This document shows, one piece after another, positions 55,039-64,000 of a stretch of DNA of 64,000 nt (positions are counted from its first letter, which is position 1; each line of letters opens with the position of its first letter). The stretch comes from Symsagittifera roscoffensis (taxonomy: Eukaryota; Xenacoelomorpha; Acoela; Convolutidae): contig NC_087070.1 of the NCBI RefSeq assembly GCF_963678635.1, positions 6,730,539-6,794,538 of the forward strand, written 5' to 3'. A program made the position numbers and the translations under genes. A model generated the notes under the pieces. The model did no database searches. It was not told the DNA's origin and saw nothing but the letters and a program-made list of their open reading frames with translations.

Positions 55039-55374
55039 CAGGGGCGGACTTAGGTCGATCAAATTGATTTTTCCAGCTCTCCCAAAGCACTAAAAAGACC
55101 TTGCTTTGTTCACTTTTTGTTCGCCTCATGCAAATTTTTGAAAAAATAGGCCAATAAAGGCGTTTTTCGGCACTTTCTTTGAAAAGTGACCAAAAAATTG
55201 AGCTTTGTCGGCGTGCTCCCCCCCTCCCTCAAATTTAGTATATATTGGCGCCACAGGCGCCTTTAGAAAATTTTTAGGGTCCGTCACCAAAAATGGATAT
55301 CTCAAAATAGTACAAAGGGACCCGCCCTCCCGCCCTCCCCCCTCCCCTATATCACCCCCCTATATCCGCCCCTG
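55039..55374 (-). mobile_element. R1 (hAT-like MITE), both termini present, reverse
   Basis: It begins CAGGGGCGGACTTAGG and ends TATATCCGCCCCTG. Interior blocks in reverse order: GGTCGATCAAATTGATTTTT, CTCTCCCAAAGCACTAAAAA, TATTGGCGCCACAGGCGCCT, AGGGTCCGTCACC, ATGGATATCTCAAAATAG. The flanking 8-mers do not match. A 69-codon frame inside is a by-product. Confidence 0.85.
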
Positions 55375-55450
55375 TTTGAATCTCCAAGATTTTGTAAATA
55401 ACTGCGCTCGTTAAGAATTGAAGAAAAAGTTCTTTTAATGTTAATCTTCT

Positions 55451-55612
55451 TATTAATTCTTCCAATCTCTAGGGAAAATTAAGTTAATTTTGGTTCTTGT
55501 TATTTATTAATTCTTTCAATCTCCTGGGAAAATTAACTTAATTTTGGTTCTTGTTATTCATTAATTCTTCCAATCTCTTGGGAAAATTTAATTTATTTTT
55601 AGTTCTTGTTAT
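55451..55612. repeat. 54-bp tandem repeat, three units
   Basis: Units start at 55451, 55505 and 55559 and share ATTAATTCTT(C/T)CAATCTC, GGGAAAATTAA and TTTT(G/A)GTTCTTGTTATT. Pairwise identity is high by eye. Confidence 0.9.
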
Positions 55613-55867
55613 TGACAATCTTATAATTTTTTTGGTTCAGACCGAAAATTTCGTTGAAAGAGCGGTTCACCAACGTTCAAAAAAATCAAATACCTTGATA
55701 ATCTGACTCTGTTTCCATTTACCATTCATAATTCTACCCCTATACTATTTTATTATCTTCTAGTAAGCGTTAATAGGACAATTATTAGATGATTATGGTC
55801 TAATTTCAATCAATTTGGAATTGTTTCTCAGCCGCCTTAACTGGGTGGCAACTCGAATGATAGAGAG

Positions 55868-56244
55868 CAGGGCCAGATTTAGGGGGGGCGGACGCTTTTT
55901 CTCTCTCCCCCCTCAGGGATTCTATCCCCAGCCGACCCAAAGGGTCCCCCTTTGAATTATTTTCATATATCCATTTTTGGCTGACGGACCCTAAAATTTT
56001 TCCAAAGGCACCTGTGGCGCCAATATGTAATTATCGTAAGGGGGGAGCGCGCGCCAAAAAGATACTTAAGGGGGAGCGCGCGCCAAAAAAAAACGCAAGC
56101 GGCGCAGAAAGTTTGGCCAAAACAGGGCCTTTTAGTGCTCTGGGAGAGCTCGGAAAACCAATTTGGTCGACCTAAAAAAAAGGGCGACCAAATCCGCCCC
56201 TGAAAATCCGCCCCTCCCTCAAGAAAATCCTTGATCCGCCCCTG
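55868..56244 (+). mobile_element. R1 (hAT-like MITE) with perfect 8-bp target duplication
   Basis: The element runs CAGGGCCAGATTTAGG ... TTGATCCGCCCCTG and is flanked on both sides by ATAGAGAG (55860-55867 and 56245-56252). An 8-bp duplication plus short CAGGG...CCCTG inverted ends is the hAT superfamily signature. Inside, GGGGGAGCGCGCGCCAAAAA is tandemly duplicated (56040-56085), and a stray ATCCGCCCCTG end motif occurs shortly before the true end. Confidence 0.9.
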
Positions 56245-56900
56245 ATAGAGAGATCAAATTATAGAAAGGGATCAAACAGCCAAAATCATGAAAGAGCTTT
56301 TATTTTTTGAAAAGTTTGTACAGAATCAAAGTAAATAAAATTTAAATCAAAACTACCTTCTTGTGGCGTAGGATGGGCGCTTTTCGATAACCACCAAAAT
56401 CTTTTCATATACATTTTCTGATTCGGAACTGGCAAGCGGGCGAAACGAGTCAGCCCGATTACTTGATCTGAGCCTTTGTGTCATTTTGCGCGTAATGTTG
56501 ATTTTAAACTCCTGGATTCCATGCCTCTATGTTTGGTAACTAATTTTGAAAAGGTATTTGCTAGAGATTCGATCTGACTAGTTCAATCCAAGAGACAAAA
56601 AATTGGGCCAATATACAAGCGATACAGAAAAAATATATTTTTTTTAAACGCCAAAAAATACGACCAAATTGCCAATGTTTAGTTTTGAAAGATGCAAACT
56701 TGCGTGATTTTTTGATTGGCAATTGTGCTAATTTTAAAAACTTTGATAAAATTGTTCTAAAATGATGACTTGCCATGCCTCACTTTCGCGTCAACCGTGT
56801 CTCGACAAGATTTTACCGCATTTGATCTCTGCGCAAACTTCACCTGAGTGTTTTGCAGTTTTTTTGATTGGCTAATTTTTGTGTTCTAAATTTCGGTACG

Positions 56901-57088
56901 CCATTATCCATTTGCCGCTTGTTGTTCCGACTTTCGAAGATAGTGACGGAATATTTGTGTTTGGGTTATTTATTTCTCCAGACAAAACTGGAAATTTTAA
57001 CTAGGAACTTTTGGCGGAATTTATAATTTTTCAGATGGAAATTTTGTTGTCCTGCGCTCAGATTTAAAAAGTATTTTAACTGAGATCA
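56901..57088 (+). mobile_element. R2 left end, truncated
   Basis: CCATTATCCATTTGCCGCTT, GTTCCGACTTTCGAAGATAG, GACGGAATATTTGTG, AGACAAAACTGG and TTTTGTTGTCCTG. Similarity to R2 stops where the 57089 repeat begins. Confidence 0.75.
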
Positions 57089-57343
57089 GGAAAACTGGAT
57101 CAATAAAAACCCTATCAGTTTAACTTATCTCAATGCAAAAATTTACCATTTATGCTGCAAAACAAGCAAGATGTTATTTGCACAGATATTCATTTGATGA
57201 TGCGAAGATTCATTCATTCCAACCAGAGCCGGATATAAAAAAATTCAGGACTTTCAAAAAACTTCAAGGACTTCCAGGACTTTTCAGGACATTTTTACAT
57301 TGGTCATATTGATTTTCAGCCTCTTTCAGGAACTGTTTTTTTT
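57089..57343 (+). repeat. Dispersed repeat E, copy 1
   Basis: It shares with 58560-58829 the blocks CTGGATCAATAAAAACCC, TTTATGCTGCAAAACAAGCA, GATTCATTCATTCCAACCAG, AGCCGGATATAAAA and CAGGACTTTTCAGGACATTT in the same order. It contains a small internal repetition of CAGGACTT. Confidence 0.8.
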
Positions 57344-57367
57344 TCGCAATTTTTTTCCCTTTTGTAG

Positions 57368-57842
57368 CCATTATCCTTTTGCCGCTTGTTCATCCGACTT
57401 TCGAAGAAATTGACGGAAAGTTTGTGCTCGGGGTGTCTTTTTTTTTCTGCAGACAAAACTCGACTATTTAATTAGGAAATTTGAAAGGAATTGTCCTGAG
57501 CTAAAATTTCAAACGACTTTACAACTACTGTGATCAGTTTTTGTTTTGAGGGTTTAAAGATTGCCAGTATGATAAATTTCGCGCTATTAAAGCGTAAGCG
57601 TAGATTTATTACTTCTCAAAAATCGTCCCAAAATACAGGATAATTGTCTTAATTTCTATGTTACTAGGAGCGAAATCCTTCAAATTGTACTTTATATGGC
57701 GAGTAGTAAGATGATTTAAAAAACTCAAAAGATTCAATTTTTTTGAAAAAAAAAAATCATCATTTTCTGAATAGAAACACTGCTTTATAGACGTTACAAG
57801 GTAGTAAGAACATTCAAAGCTTCGCCTTGATATGAGCAATCT
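57368..57842 (+). mobile_element. R2 half-element
   Basis: CCATTATCCTTTTGCCGCTT, CGACTTTCGAAGAAATTGAC, GTGCTCGGGGTG, AGACAAAACTCGAC, GGGTTTAAAGATTGCC, CGCTATTAAAGCGTAAGCG and finally the motif GTAGTAAGAACATTC...CTTCGCCTTGATATGAGC. It has the left half of R2 to the motif, as at 30.4 kb. Confidence 0.75.
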
Positions 57843-57938
57843 TTTTATACAAAGCATGCAAAAACTAAACTAAGTAGCCCAAAATGCAAATTTATAAAAT
57901 AACTCTTTGCACAAATTTTACCTCCTTGATTTGAACAA

Positions 57939-58113
57939 GACTGCTGGTATATCAAAGCAAAGCCCTGAATGTTCTGTTTGCCCCTTAATCCATATCGTTT
58001 AGTTTTTGGGAAAAGAGCATGTTGAACTATCAATTTTTGACAAAAATAGAAATCAAATGTGAAAATTCAAGCAACAAATTTAATACGACCGATTAGCTTA
58101 GCTAGCCTCAATA
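57939..58113 (-). mobile_element. R2 fragment facing the previous copy
   Basis: GACTGCTGGTATATCAAAGC, AAAGCCCTGAATGTTCTG and GCCCCTTAA are the reversed motif, followed by further reversed R2 interior. This is the third inverted R2 arrangement in the window. Confidence 0.6.
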
Positions 58114-58559
58114 CAAACAGTTTTGCTGAGCAGGATAGTTTGCAACAAAAACATTTGTTCGCGTTACGTTTCAAGCATAATGATTAAACTCTTCAAAGCC
58201 CGCATAATTTAGCCCAGAGCATGGCCAAGTTGGCAATTTTCAAATGCCCAAAACTTTGCAAAAGATGATTAGAGGTTAAATGGCTTAAAACAAATTGTTT
58301 GTTAAAAACTATTATTTCCATTGCCGAAAACTGAATGACCAAAAAATCACCCCGAGCAAAATGTTTTCCCTATCAAAAGTTGGAATTATAACATGGATCT
58401 GTTTCTCTAAGCAAAATATAACGAAAGATAAACCAAGGTTATATTTCATACCACAGCCAATAAAACTCTAGTTATCTACAATTCTATCAAAAATAAATTA
58501 GATTACTATATACTTCATTCGGCAAAATTTTTCAAAATACACCTGAAAATTAATTTTGC

Positions 58560-58829
58560 GAACAGAAAAATTGGATCATCAAGAACCCAATCAGTTTAAA
58601 ATTCTTCACAAAGCAAAATTTTACAATTTATGCTGCACAACAAGCAAGATATTATCTGCACAGAGATTTAATTGAGGATTGAGGATGCAAAGATTCATTC
58701 ATTCCAACCAGAGCCGGGTATAAAAATTTCTGGACTTTACAAAAATTTTAAGGACCTTCAGGACTTTTCAGGACGTTTTTACGCAGGTCATTTTGATTTT
58801 TGGACTCTTTTAAAAACCATTTTTTTTAT
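58560..58829 (+). repeat. Dispersed repeat E, copy 2
   Basis: Direct repeat of 57089-57343, about 1.47 kb downstream: TTTATGCTGCACAACAAGCA, AGATTCATTCATTCCAACCA, GAGCCGGGTATAAAAATTTC, CAGGACTTTTCAGGACGTTT. It includes a local ATTGAGGATTGAGGATG expansion absent from copy 1. Confidence 0.8.
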
Positions 58830-59138
58830 TGAATTTGACCAAAAATAACGCTTCATTGGCAGGCTATGACCCCTCAATTTTGATAGTTTAAACTGGAGCC
58901 AAAAATGCTTTCAGAAAACCTTCAATTAAAAGTGGATGTTGTAATTTAAAACAAGGGGATGCGGTTTTCAAAGTGCTCAACCCTGCTTAAATCAGCTCTG
59001 ATTCCACGCTATCATTTATACTGCACTTTCCAAATATGGATGAACATAAATCCGTCATTTGAAAATCAAACTAATTTTTTTAACTAAAATTTAGAAGAAA
59101 AAAAAATTTTTCTTTCACTACGAGAAACTTCTTGATTC
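58830..59138. other. AT-rich DNA, nothing recognised
   Basis: No supported feature. Confidence 0.4.
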
Positions 59139-59528
59139 AGGAGCGGATCTAGGAATTTCTTGAGGGGGGAGGGGGTATTTTCAAAAAAATTTCGAAAATT
59201 TTTTCGACCTCTTTTTAGATGGACAAAATTGAAAATTTATTTTCCGAGCGCTCCAAGAACATTATAAAGACCCTATTTTGTCCAAAAATTTTGCGAAGCA
59301 GGCAAATTTTGAAAAAAAAACAGGTCAAACATGCCGTTTTTGGTCACTTTCTGCGCGCTCCCCTTCAAAATTAGTATATATTGGTGCAGAAGGCTTCTTT
59401 ATTGAAATTTTTAGGGTTATTCAGCCTAAAAGGGATGTCATAAATTAATACCTAAGGGGGACCCTTTGGTTGGCGAGGGGGTTGAATCCCGGAGGTGTCC
59501 GCCCCCCCCCCCCCTAAATCTACCCTTG
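59139..59528 (-). mobile_element. R1 (hAT-like MITE), reverse, both ends present
   Basis: CAGGAGCGGATCTAGGAATT at the left, AAATCTACCCTTG at the right. Interior in reverse order: TTTTCCGAGCGCTCCAAGAA, TTTGCGAAGCAGGCAAATTT, TTAGTATATATTGGTGCAGA, GGGACCCTTTGG, GGGGTTGAATCCC. The flanking 8-mers do not match. Confidence 0.8.
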
Positions 59529-59894
59529 TTATGACTGATGTGTTATATTTTTTTTAAGGTTTGAGCTTGATTTGGAAAAGCTCAGTGAAAGTTCAAAAAA
59601 TTAAATTCCTTAAAGGGCAAACATTTCTTTTCATAATATGATATATTCGCTTCGCAAATGTCGTGTGAAAAATTGTATTTTGCTGAATTTCTGGCTTTTT
59701 TAACTCCTGCAAATTTTTCAGTCAATATTTTTTGGTTGATTGGGTCAATGCCACTTTTTTGATTAAGTGTTTTTGAAAATTTTTTTAATGCAATAAAATT
59801 AGTGGGTCTTTTTAGTTATGAAGTTATTTTGGGCGGAAAACATGTCTTCAAGTAAAAAGACCCAAATTAGTTTCCTTATTAATTAATTAATTGT

Positions 59895-60090
59895 TCACTC
59901 GTTCAATTCTCTCTCCAACTCCCCCCTCTCCCTTTCGTCTTCCAGCTCCATGGCCTCACAGCCCCCACCCCCCAACATGCACTCCTCGTCGAAATAGTCC
60001 TCCTCGGGGGTGCAGTAGACATCATCTATCTGACATGACACTGCCACTGGACATGTGAATTTGCCAGGGTGGTTGTCGTCAGAACACGCA
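59895..60090 (-). CDS. 3'-terminal coding exon, Cys-rich acidic protein
   Basis: On the minus strand a consensus branch site (TACTAAT) lies about 20 bp before TTTATAACAG, an AG acceptor directly before 60090. One frame then runs 64 codons to a TGA at 59895-59897. It reads ACSDDNHPGKFTCPVAVSCQ, then IDDVYCTPEEDYFDEECMLG and a Gly-Cys-Glu stretch ending in a Glu/Arg-rich tail (ELEDERERGE...NE). Six cysteines cluster in the first two thirds; the tail is highly acidic. Composition is 37 of 60 G/C at 59941-60000 in otherwise AT-rich DNA. The exon enters in phase 2, so an upstream exon on the minus strand must supply two bases; none was identified with confidence. The protein family was not recognised; the spacing could suit a small secreted, disulfide-rich domain. 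Confidence 0.55.
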
Positions 60091-60147
60091 CTGTTATAAA
60101 TAGCAAAATATTAGTACGGACCTAATTAATTAAAAGAGTGGTGGTAC

Positions 60148-60541
60148 CAGGGGCGGATTTAGGGAGGGGGCGGATCCGGATTCGACCCCTGCCGACCCAA
60201 AAAGGGTCCCCTTTTGTACTATTTGAGATATCATTTTTTGGCTGAGTGACCCAAAAAAAAATTTTTTAAAGGCGCCTTTGGTGCCAAAATATAGTAAATC
60301 TGACATGAGAGTGCGCGCCAAAAACCGCAATTTTTAGTCGACGTTTTCCAAAAAGTGCCCAAAACGCCTTTTTGACCTGTTTTTTCAAAATTTTGTCTGC
60401 GGCGCAGAAATTTGTACTAGAACAGAGTATTTTTAATGTTTCGGAAGAGCTCGGAAAATCAATTTGCTTGACCTAAAAAAAATATTCAAAAATTTTTTGA
60501 AAATCCGCCCTCCACTCGAGAAAATCCTAGAACCGCCGCTG
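60148..60541 (+). mobile_element. R1 (hAT-like MITE) with near-perfect target duplication
   Basis: CAGGGGCGGATTTAGGGAGG at the left and ATCCTAGAACCGCCGCTG at the right. The flanks are GGTGGTAC (60140-60147) and GGTGGGAC (60542-60549), 7 of 8 identical. The interior includes GGCGCCTTTGGTGCC and GTCTGCGGCGCAGAAATTTG. It lies in the presumed intron about 57 bp upstream (minus sense) of the 59895-60090 exon. Confidence 0.85.
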
Positions 60542-60724
60542 GGTGGGACCTCAATTCTGCCTGAAAAAAACTGCTCTTGACATGCTGAAAGATTTGAACC
60601 ATTTTTTGCTACTGTCGGGAGTGTTTTATCCAAAAACAATACCAGTTCAATGCCAATCACTTTCATAGAGCAGTCTAAATCAATGTTCTTTAAAAAACAT
60701 CATCTCAAATAATAAGAACATCGA

Positions 60725-61049
60725 CGCCCTTTGGTTTTTTTAGGAAATTCCTTTTTGGCCGACCGACCCTAATGTTTTTATTGAGGCGCCTTAGGCGCCA
60801 ATATATACTAATTCTGAAAGGGGAGGGCGCAAAAAAAAACGGTTTTCTAGTCGACGTTTTCGAAAACTGCCCAAAAAAGGCTTCAAAAATTTGCATGCAG
60901 CGCAAACATATATGTCCAAATAGGGTTTCTATAATGATCAAGAAACTCAGTTTGATCGACCTAAAAAAAGTTCGACGAAATTTTCACAACTTTTTTAAAA
61001 AACCGTCATCCAAAACCTCCCCCCCCCCCCCCCCCCCATCCGCCACTGC
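60725..61049 (+). mobile_element. R1 (hAT-like MITE), left-truncated
   Basis: CCGACCGACCCTAATG, GGCGCCTTAGGCGCCAATAT, GTCGACGTTTTCGAAAACTG, CAGTTTGATCGACCTAAAAA and the end ATCCGCCACTG after a 19-C run. Confidence 0.75.
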
Positions 61050-61059
61050 ATCAATAAAA

Positions 61060-62084
61060 ATTTTTATCTGAAATCCGTGAAAAAATTATTAGTTTATCCC
61101 TTTGAAACAAAATTTGATGATTGCTTCGAAAACATTTTTTCGCAATTGCTTGTTTTTCCAATTGCTTGAAAAAAATTGCCCCAATTCAAAAAATTGACAA
61201 AAAAAAATTTTCTTCTCACCTGAGAATTTTAACAACTAAATTTTTTGTTTGCACCATCCGATTGTTATGAAATTAATTGACTATTTAGGCCAGGGCAAAT
61301 ATATTTGGTTGAAAATTTATCATTGTGAACCCTCGTCCTTACACCATTAAACTGATGGTCGTGCGAAGTGAAAGGAAAAAGAGCCAAAATAACACCCGGT
61401 AGACTTTAGCCAAAAAATTGGGAAATATTTCAATCGACAACCGCGTGACCCATTCTGGTCAAAAAATTGACTTTCTCACACAAAGGCAGTTCGATATCCG
61501 GCAAACACGAGAAACAATTGACGCATTTCTATCGCTAATGGATAGAATGAACTATAAACTGAAAAGTCATCCCAGTACAACTAGTCACGCAGAGCATACT
61601 TATAGATCTAAAAAAAACATTTGATTCGGTTCATCATTTCAATTATTCTCATAGCCTCCAAAATCCATTTTCGAGGACCTGCAAGCAATAGTTTGAAATC
61701 CAACTATCAGATTTTACGAAATACGTACAATACTAAAACTACAAATTTTCACTCATTTTTGTTAAAAGTGGAAAAACGAAGGGTCCAATTGATTTTCACA
61801 ACTATATGCAATTATTGTCTTGTAAACAGAAACAAAAGCAAAAGTAACTTGAGTCTGTAAGCGCACAAAACAGTCATTGAAACCAGTGAAAGCGCCTACA
61901 GTTAACAGAAGATAGTTAAACAGTGATGAATGTGATCGACAAACGGATGTCTCAACCAATCTTACACTAAGCGGTTATTATAAAACCAACACACTCAATT
62001 TTTGAAAAAGTATTAACATCTAAAACAATTTAAAAAATTGGAAACGTTTTTTACAACTGCGAACCAAGAGGCTATCAAAGATTT
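61060..62084. other. AT-rich DNA with weak open frames
   Basis: A plus-strand frame at 61418-61624 (VTHSGQKIDFLTQRQFDIRQ...) and a minus-strand frame at 61762-61959 are protein-like, but both start at non-ATG codons and have no decisive splice signals. Confidence 0.3.
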
Positions 62085-62195
62085 CAAACCGGTTTAATTC
62101 GACACTGAGAATTTTTTTGGAAATTTTTTATGTCGTTTCAGTAACACCCACGAATACAAAGTTCCTCCTTATTCTCAATGAACAATAAACAATTC
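62085..62195 (+). repeat. R3 tail fragment
   Basis: CAAACCGGTTTAATTCGACA, TTTTTATGTCGTTTCAG and AAAGTTCCTCCTTATTCTCA correspond to the R3 tail at 21.3-21.5 and 22.75-22.97 kb. The head is missing. Confidence 0.5.
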
Positions 62196-63709
62196 TTTTT
62201 GTGCTAGAGTTTCAAACCACCTGGAATAATATTTTGAGCTATGCCAGTTTAGATCGGATTGTATGTACAAAAACGTGATGAATTATACTACCCTAAAAAA
62301 CAAGAATGAAATTTGGAAATTGGAATAAAGTGATTACAAAATTTGATTCGAATTTTACCAGAGTAACTAGATTTTACTGATTTTCATGTCTTACCTCTAA
62401 AACTACACAAAACTTAACGGATCGGCTGTTAATCAGAATTTAACCAAAATGGAATGTCTGAAAGTTTGCATAAATAGATATTTTAGTGTCCGCTAGAAAA
62501 AAACTCATTGTTTTATGCAAAAAGAAAATTAGTTGAGTATTACGCAAATAAAATTGGTTCTCAAACTTCAAATTTTTAAATTAATAAATATTTAAATATT
62601 TTTATAAAAAGTAAGTAATAAAATTTTTATTTGCTCCAATTTTTGAAGGAAAATCTAAAATGTTTTTCCAGACAGGTGGTTTTTCCAGAAAAGTTTTAAT
62701 TTTTTAATTCTACATTTTTTTCGGAGTATTTTAGACCAACTGAATGACATTACTCTGAAACTTTCAAAATCATAATTACATTCGTTCTGCGAACATTCGA
62801 TCTAAAAAAATTGAGTGATTATAATTGGGATGATCTTGACCGCTATAACTTAAAATACAAATGCCAAATTTAAGCCACTGATTCCACCGTTCCACATTGA
62901 TTTGCAACAATATACTCATTTTCATGCAAAAAGTATGTCACTTGTACTTTACATAGCATATCGGATTAAAATTAAAATTGTTCACGCAGAATTCAAGCTG
63001 CACTTTGCAAACACAATTGGGAAAGGAGAAAACGCAGCTCTTAAATTATAGAAAAAAGTTAAAAATATAGACTCACATAATAAAGTTTTGCTACGAGTCG
63101 GCTTAAACCCTCCGCAATTGCGGTTTAAAATCTCACGTCTTCGAGTTTTCATCACGGGCACTTAAAATTTTGCTTACAACAATCTTCAAGAAAGCAGCTA
63201 CAGGTGTTAATAAATTTCCAATGCTATGCAGCAAAGATCCGCCAAATATAAACTGAAGGCAAACACACTAATTAAACAGATAATAAATTGCAAGTTTTAA
63301 AAAAAAGGTGCATAAATTATTCTTTTCAAAAATTTTGGGAAATTAATTGAGTTGAAAATTTTCCAAAATAAGTTTTTCAATACAATGCAGTATGAAACAA
63401 AAAAAATTCCGGTTCAATTGATGAATTAAAATTTCATCAACTGTGTTAACTATTAGAGCGTCAGAGACCAGAAAAAAACTCTCAAGGCTTCCTGTAGCAC
63501 AAATGCCATTACACTAAGTTTACACTAAGTTTTGCGTGCTATGATTGAAAAACAAGTAGCCTCGTAATATCGCAAAGCGCTCTGGTTGTGTAAAAATAGA
63601 TATTTTTCACAATAAAAAGTCCAAACTTTTTATATAAGTTGTTGGCTTTTTAAACAATTTTATAAGGCAAAAGGTTTTTAAGATCGTTAAAGAGCAGAAT
63701 GTGTCTAAT
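62196..63709. other. AT-rich DNA, nothing recognised
   Basis: Some lines are only about 20 % G+C. An 11-bp duplication (TACACTAAGTT twice, near 63508-63530) is the only structure noted. Confidence 0.4.
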
Positions 63710-64000
63710 CAGGGGCGGATTTAGGGGGCGGACGGGCGCCGAACACTTTGCCCCCTTCGGGGATTCGACCCCCTGGCGACCCAAAGCATCCCCCCTTTGG
63801 TACTTTTTAAGAAATCCATTTTTGCCGACCGACCCTAAGATTTTTCAAAGGGCGCCTTCGGCGCCAATATATACTAATTTTGAGGGGGGAGCGCGCGCCG
63901 AAAAAACGCAATTTTTTGGTCAAAATTTTCCAAAAAGTGCCTAAAAACGCCTTTTTTGGAGATTGTTTTTGCAAAAATTTGCTTGCGGCGCAGAAAATTG
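63710..64000 (+). mobile_element. R1 (hAT-like MITE), cut by window end
   Basis: It starts CAGGGGCGGATTTAGGGGGC and contains GGGGATTCGACCCCCTGGCG, GACCGACCCTAAGATTTTTC, GGCGCCTTCGGCGCCAATAT, GGGAGCGCGCGCCGAAAAAA and CTTGCGGCGCAGAAAATTG at the window edge. It is among the best-preserved copies and would extend about 130-150 bp further. Confidence 0.85.

Noticed and set aside
1..64000. CRISPR array, bacterial operon or prophage
   Set aside because: No regularly spaced direct repeats with unique spacers, no ribosome binding sites and no long tightly packed frames; SINEs, MITEs and splice-like signals point to a eukaryote.

Overview
The window reads as nuclear DNA of a eukaryote, most likely an invertebrate animal. 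It is strongly AT-rich (many lines are 20-35 % G+C). It has no operons, ribosome binding sites or long bacterial-type genes; the longest ATG-initiated frame I noted is about 107 codons. It carries tRNA-derived SINEs, many small non-autonomous DNA transposons (MITEs), and a few short GC-richer patches bounded by GT/AG splice-like signals. I cannot name the species. No complete gene, rRNA, CRISPR array or virus-like gene was recognised.

Mobile DNA dominates. R1 is a hAT-like MITE family (ends CAGGGGCGGAT.../...ATCCGCCCCTG) with about 17 full, partial or nested copies; one has a perfect 8-bp target duplication and one a 7/8 match. R2 is an element of about 670 bp with terminal inverted repeats of about 150 bp. 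It is often arranged as facing inverted pairs and carries a small palindromic motif (CAGGGCTTTGCCCTG core) that also occurs alone. R3 is a family of about 500 bp whose head contains GTGCAAGTAGCACA. Two large palindromic MITEs with CAGTGCTGATTT ends and TA flanks (40.4-41.1 and 46.8-47.5 kb) resemble Tc1/mariner/pogo derivatives. Two further pairwise families (47.65/50.36 kb and 57.09/58.56 kb), a tRNA-derived SINE (28.4 kb, with an interrupted copy at 38.6-39.3 kb), other tRNA-like heads, foldback structures and several short tandem arrays complete the picture.

Layout: 0-5 kb R2 and AT-rich filler; 5-10 kb scattered exon-like patches and an R1 foldback; 10.15-12.34 kb a GC-richer island of unknown nature; 12.5-20 kb AT-rich DNA with tandem repeats, tRNA-like units and a G-tract; 20-29 kb R1, R3, a 101-bp inverted repeat and SINEs; 30-32 kb a decayed GC-rich reading frame, a near-palindrome and R2; 32-40 kb mostly unannotated; 40-51 kb palindromic MITEs, R2, R3 and R1; 51.4-52.5 kb minus-strand open segments; 53-64 kb dense R1/R2 with one well-supported terminal coding exon at 59.9 kb.

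Coding content is sparse. The best candidate is a minus-strand 3'-terminal exon at 59895-60090 (Cys-rich and acidic). Other exon-like segments (6972-7160 +, 7740-7796 -, 8993-9087 -, 30134-30355 -, 51471-52510 -, 39572-39704 -) are weaker. In DNA of this composition, open frames of 45-80 codons also arise by chance, so those calls carry low confidence.
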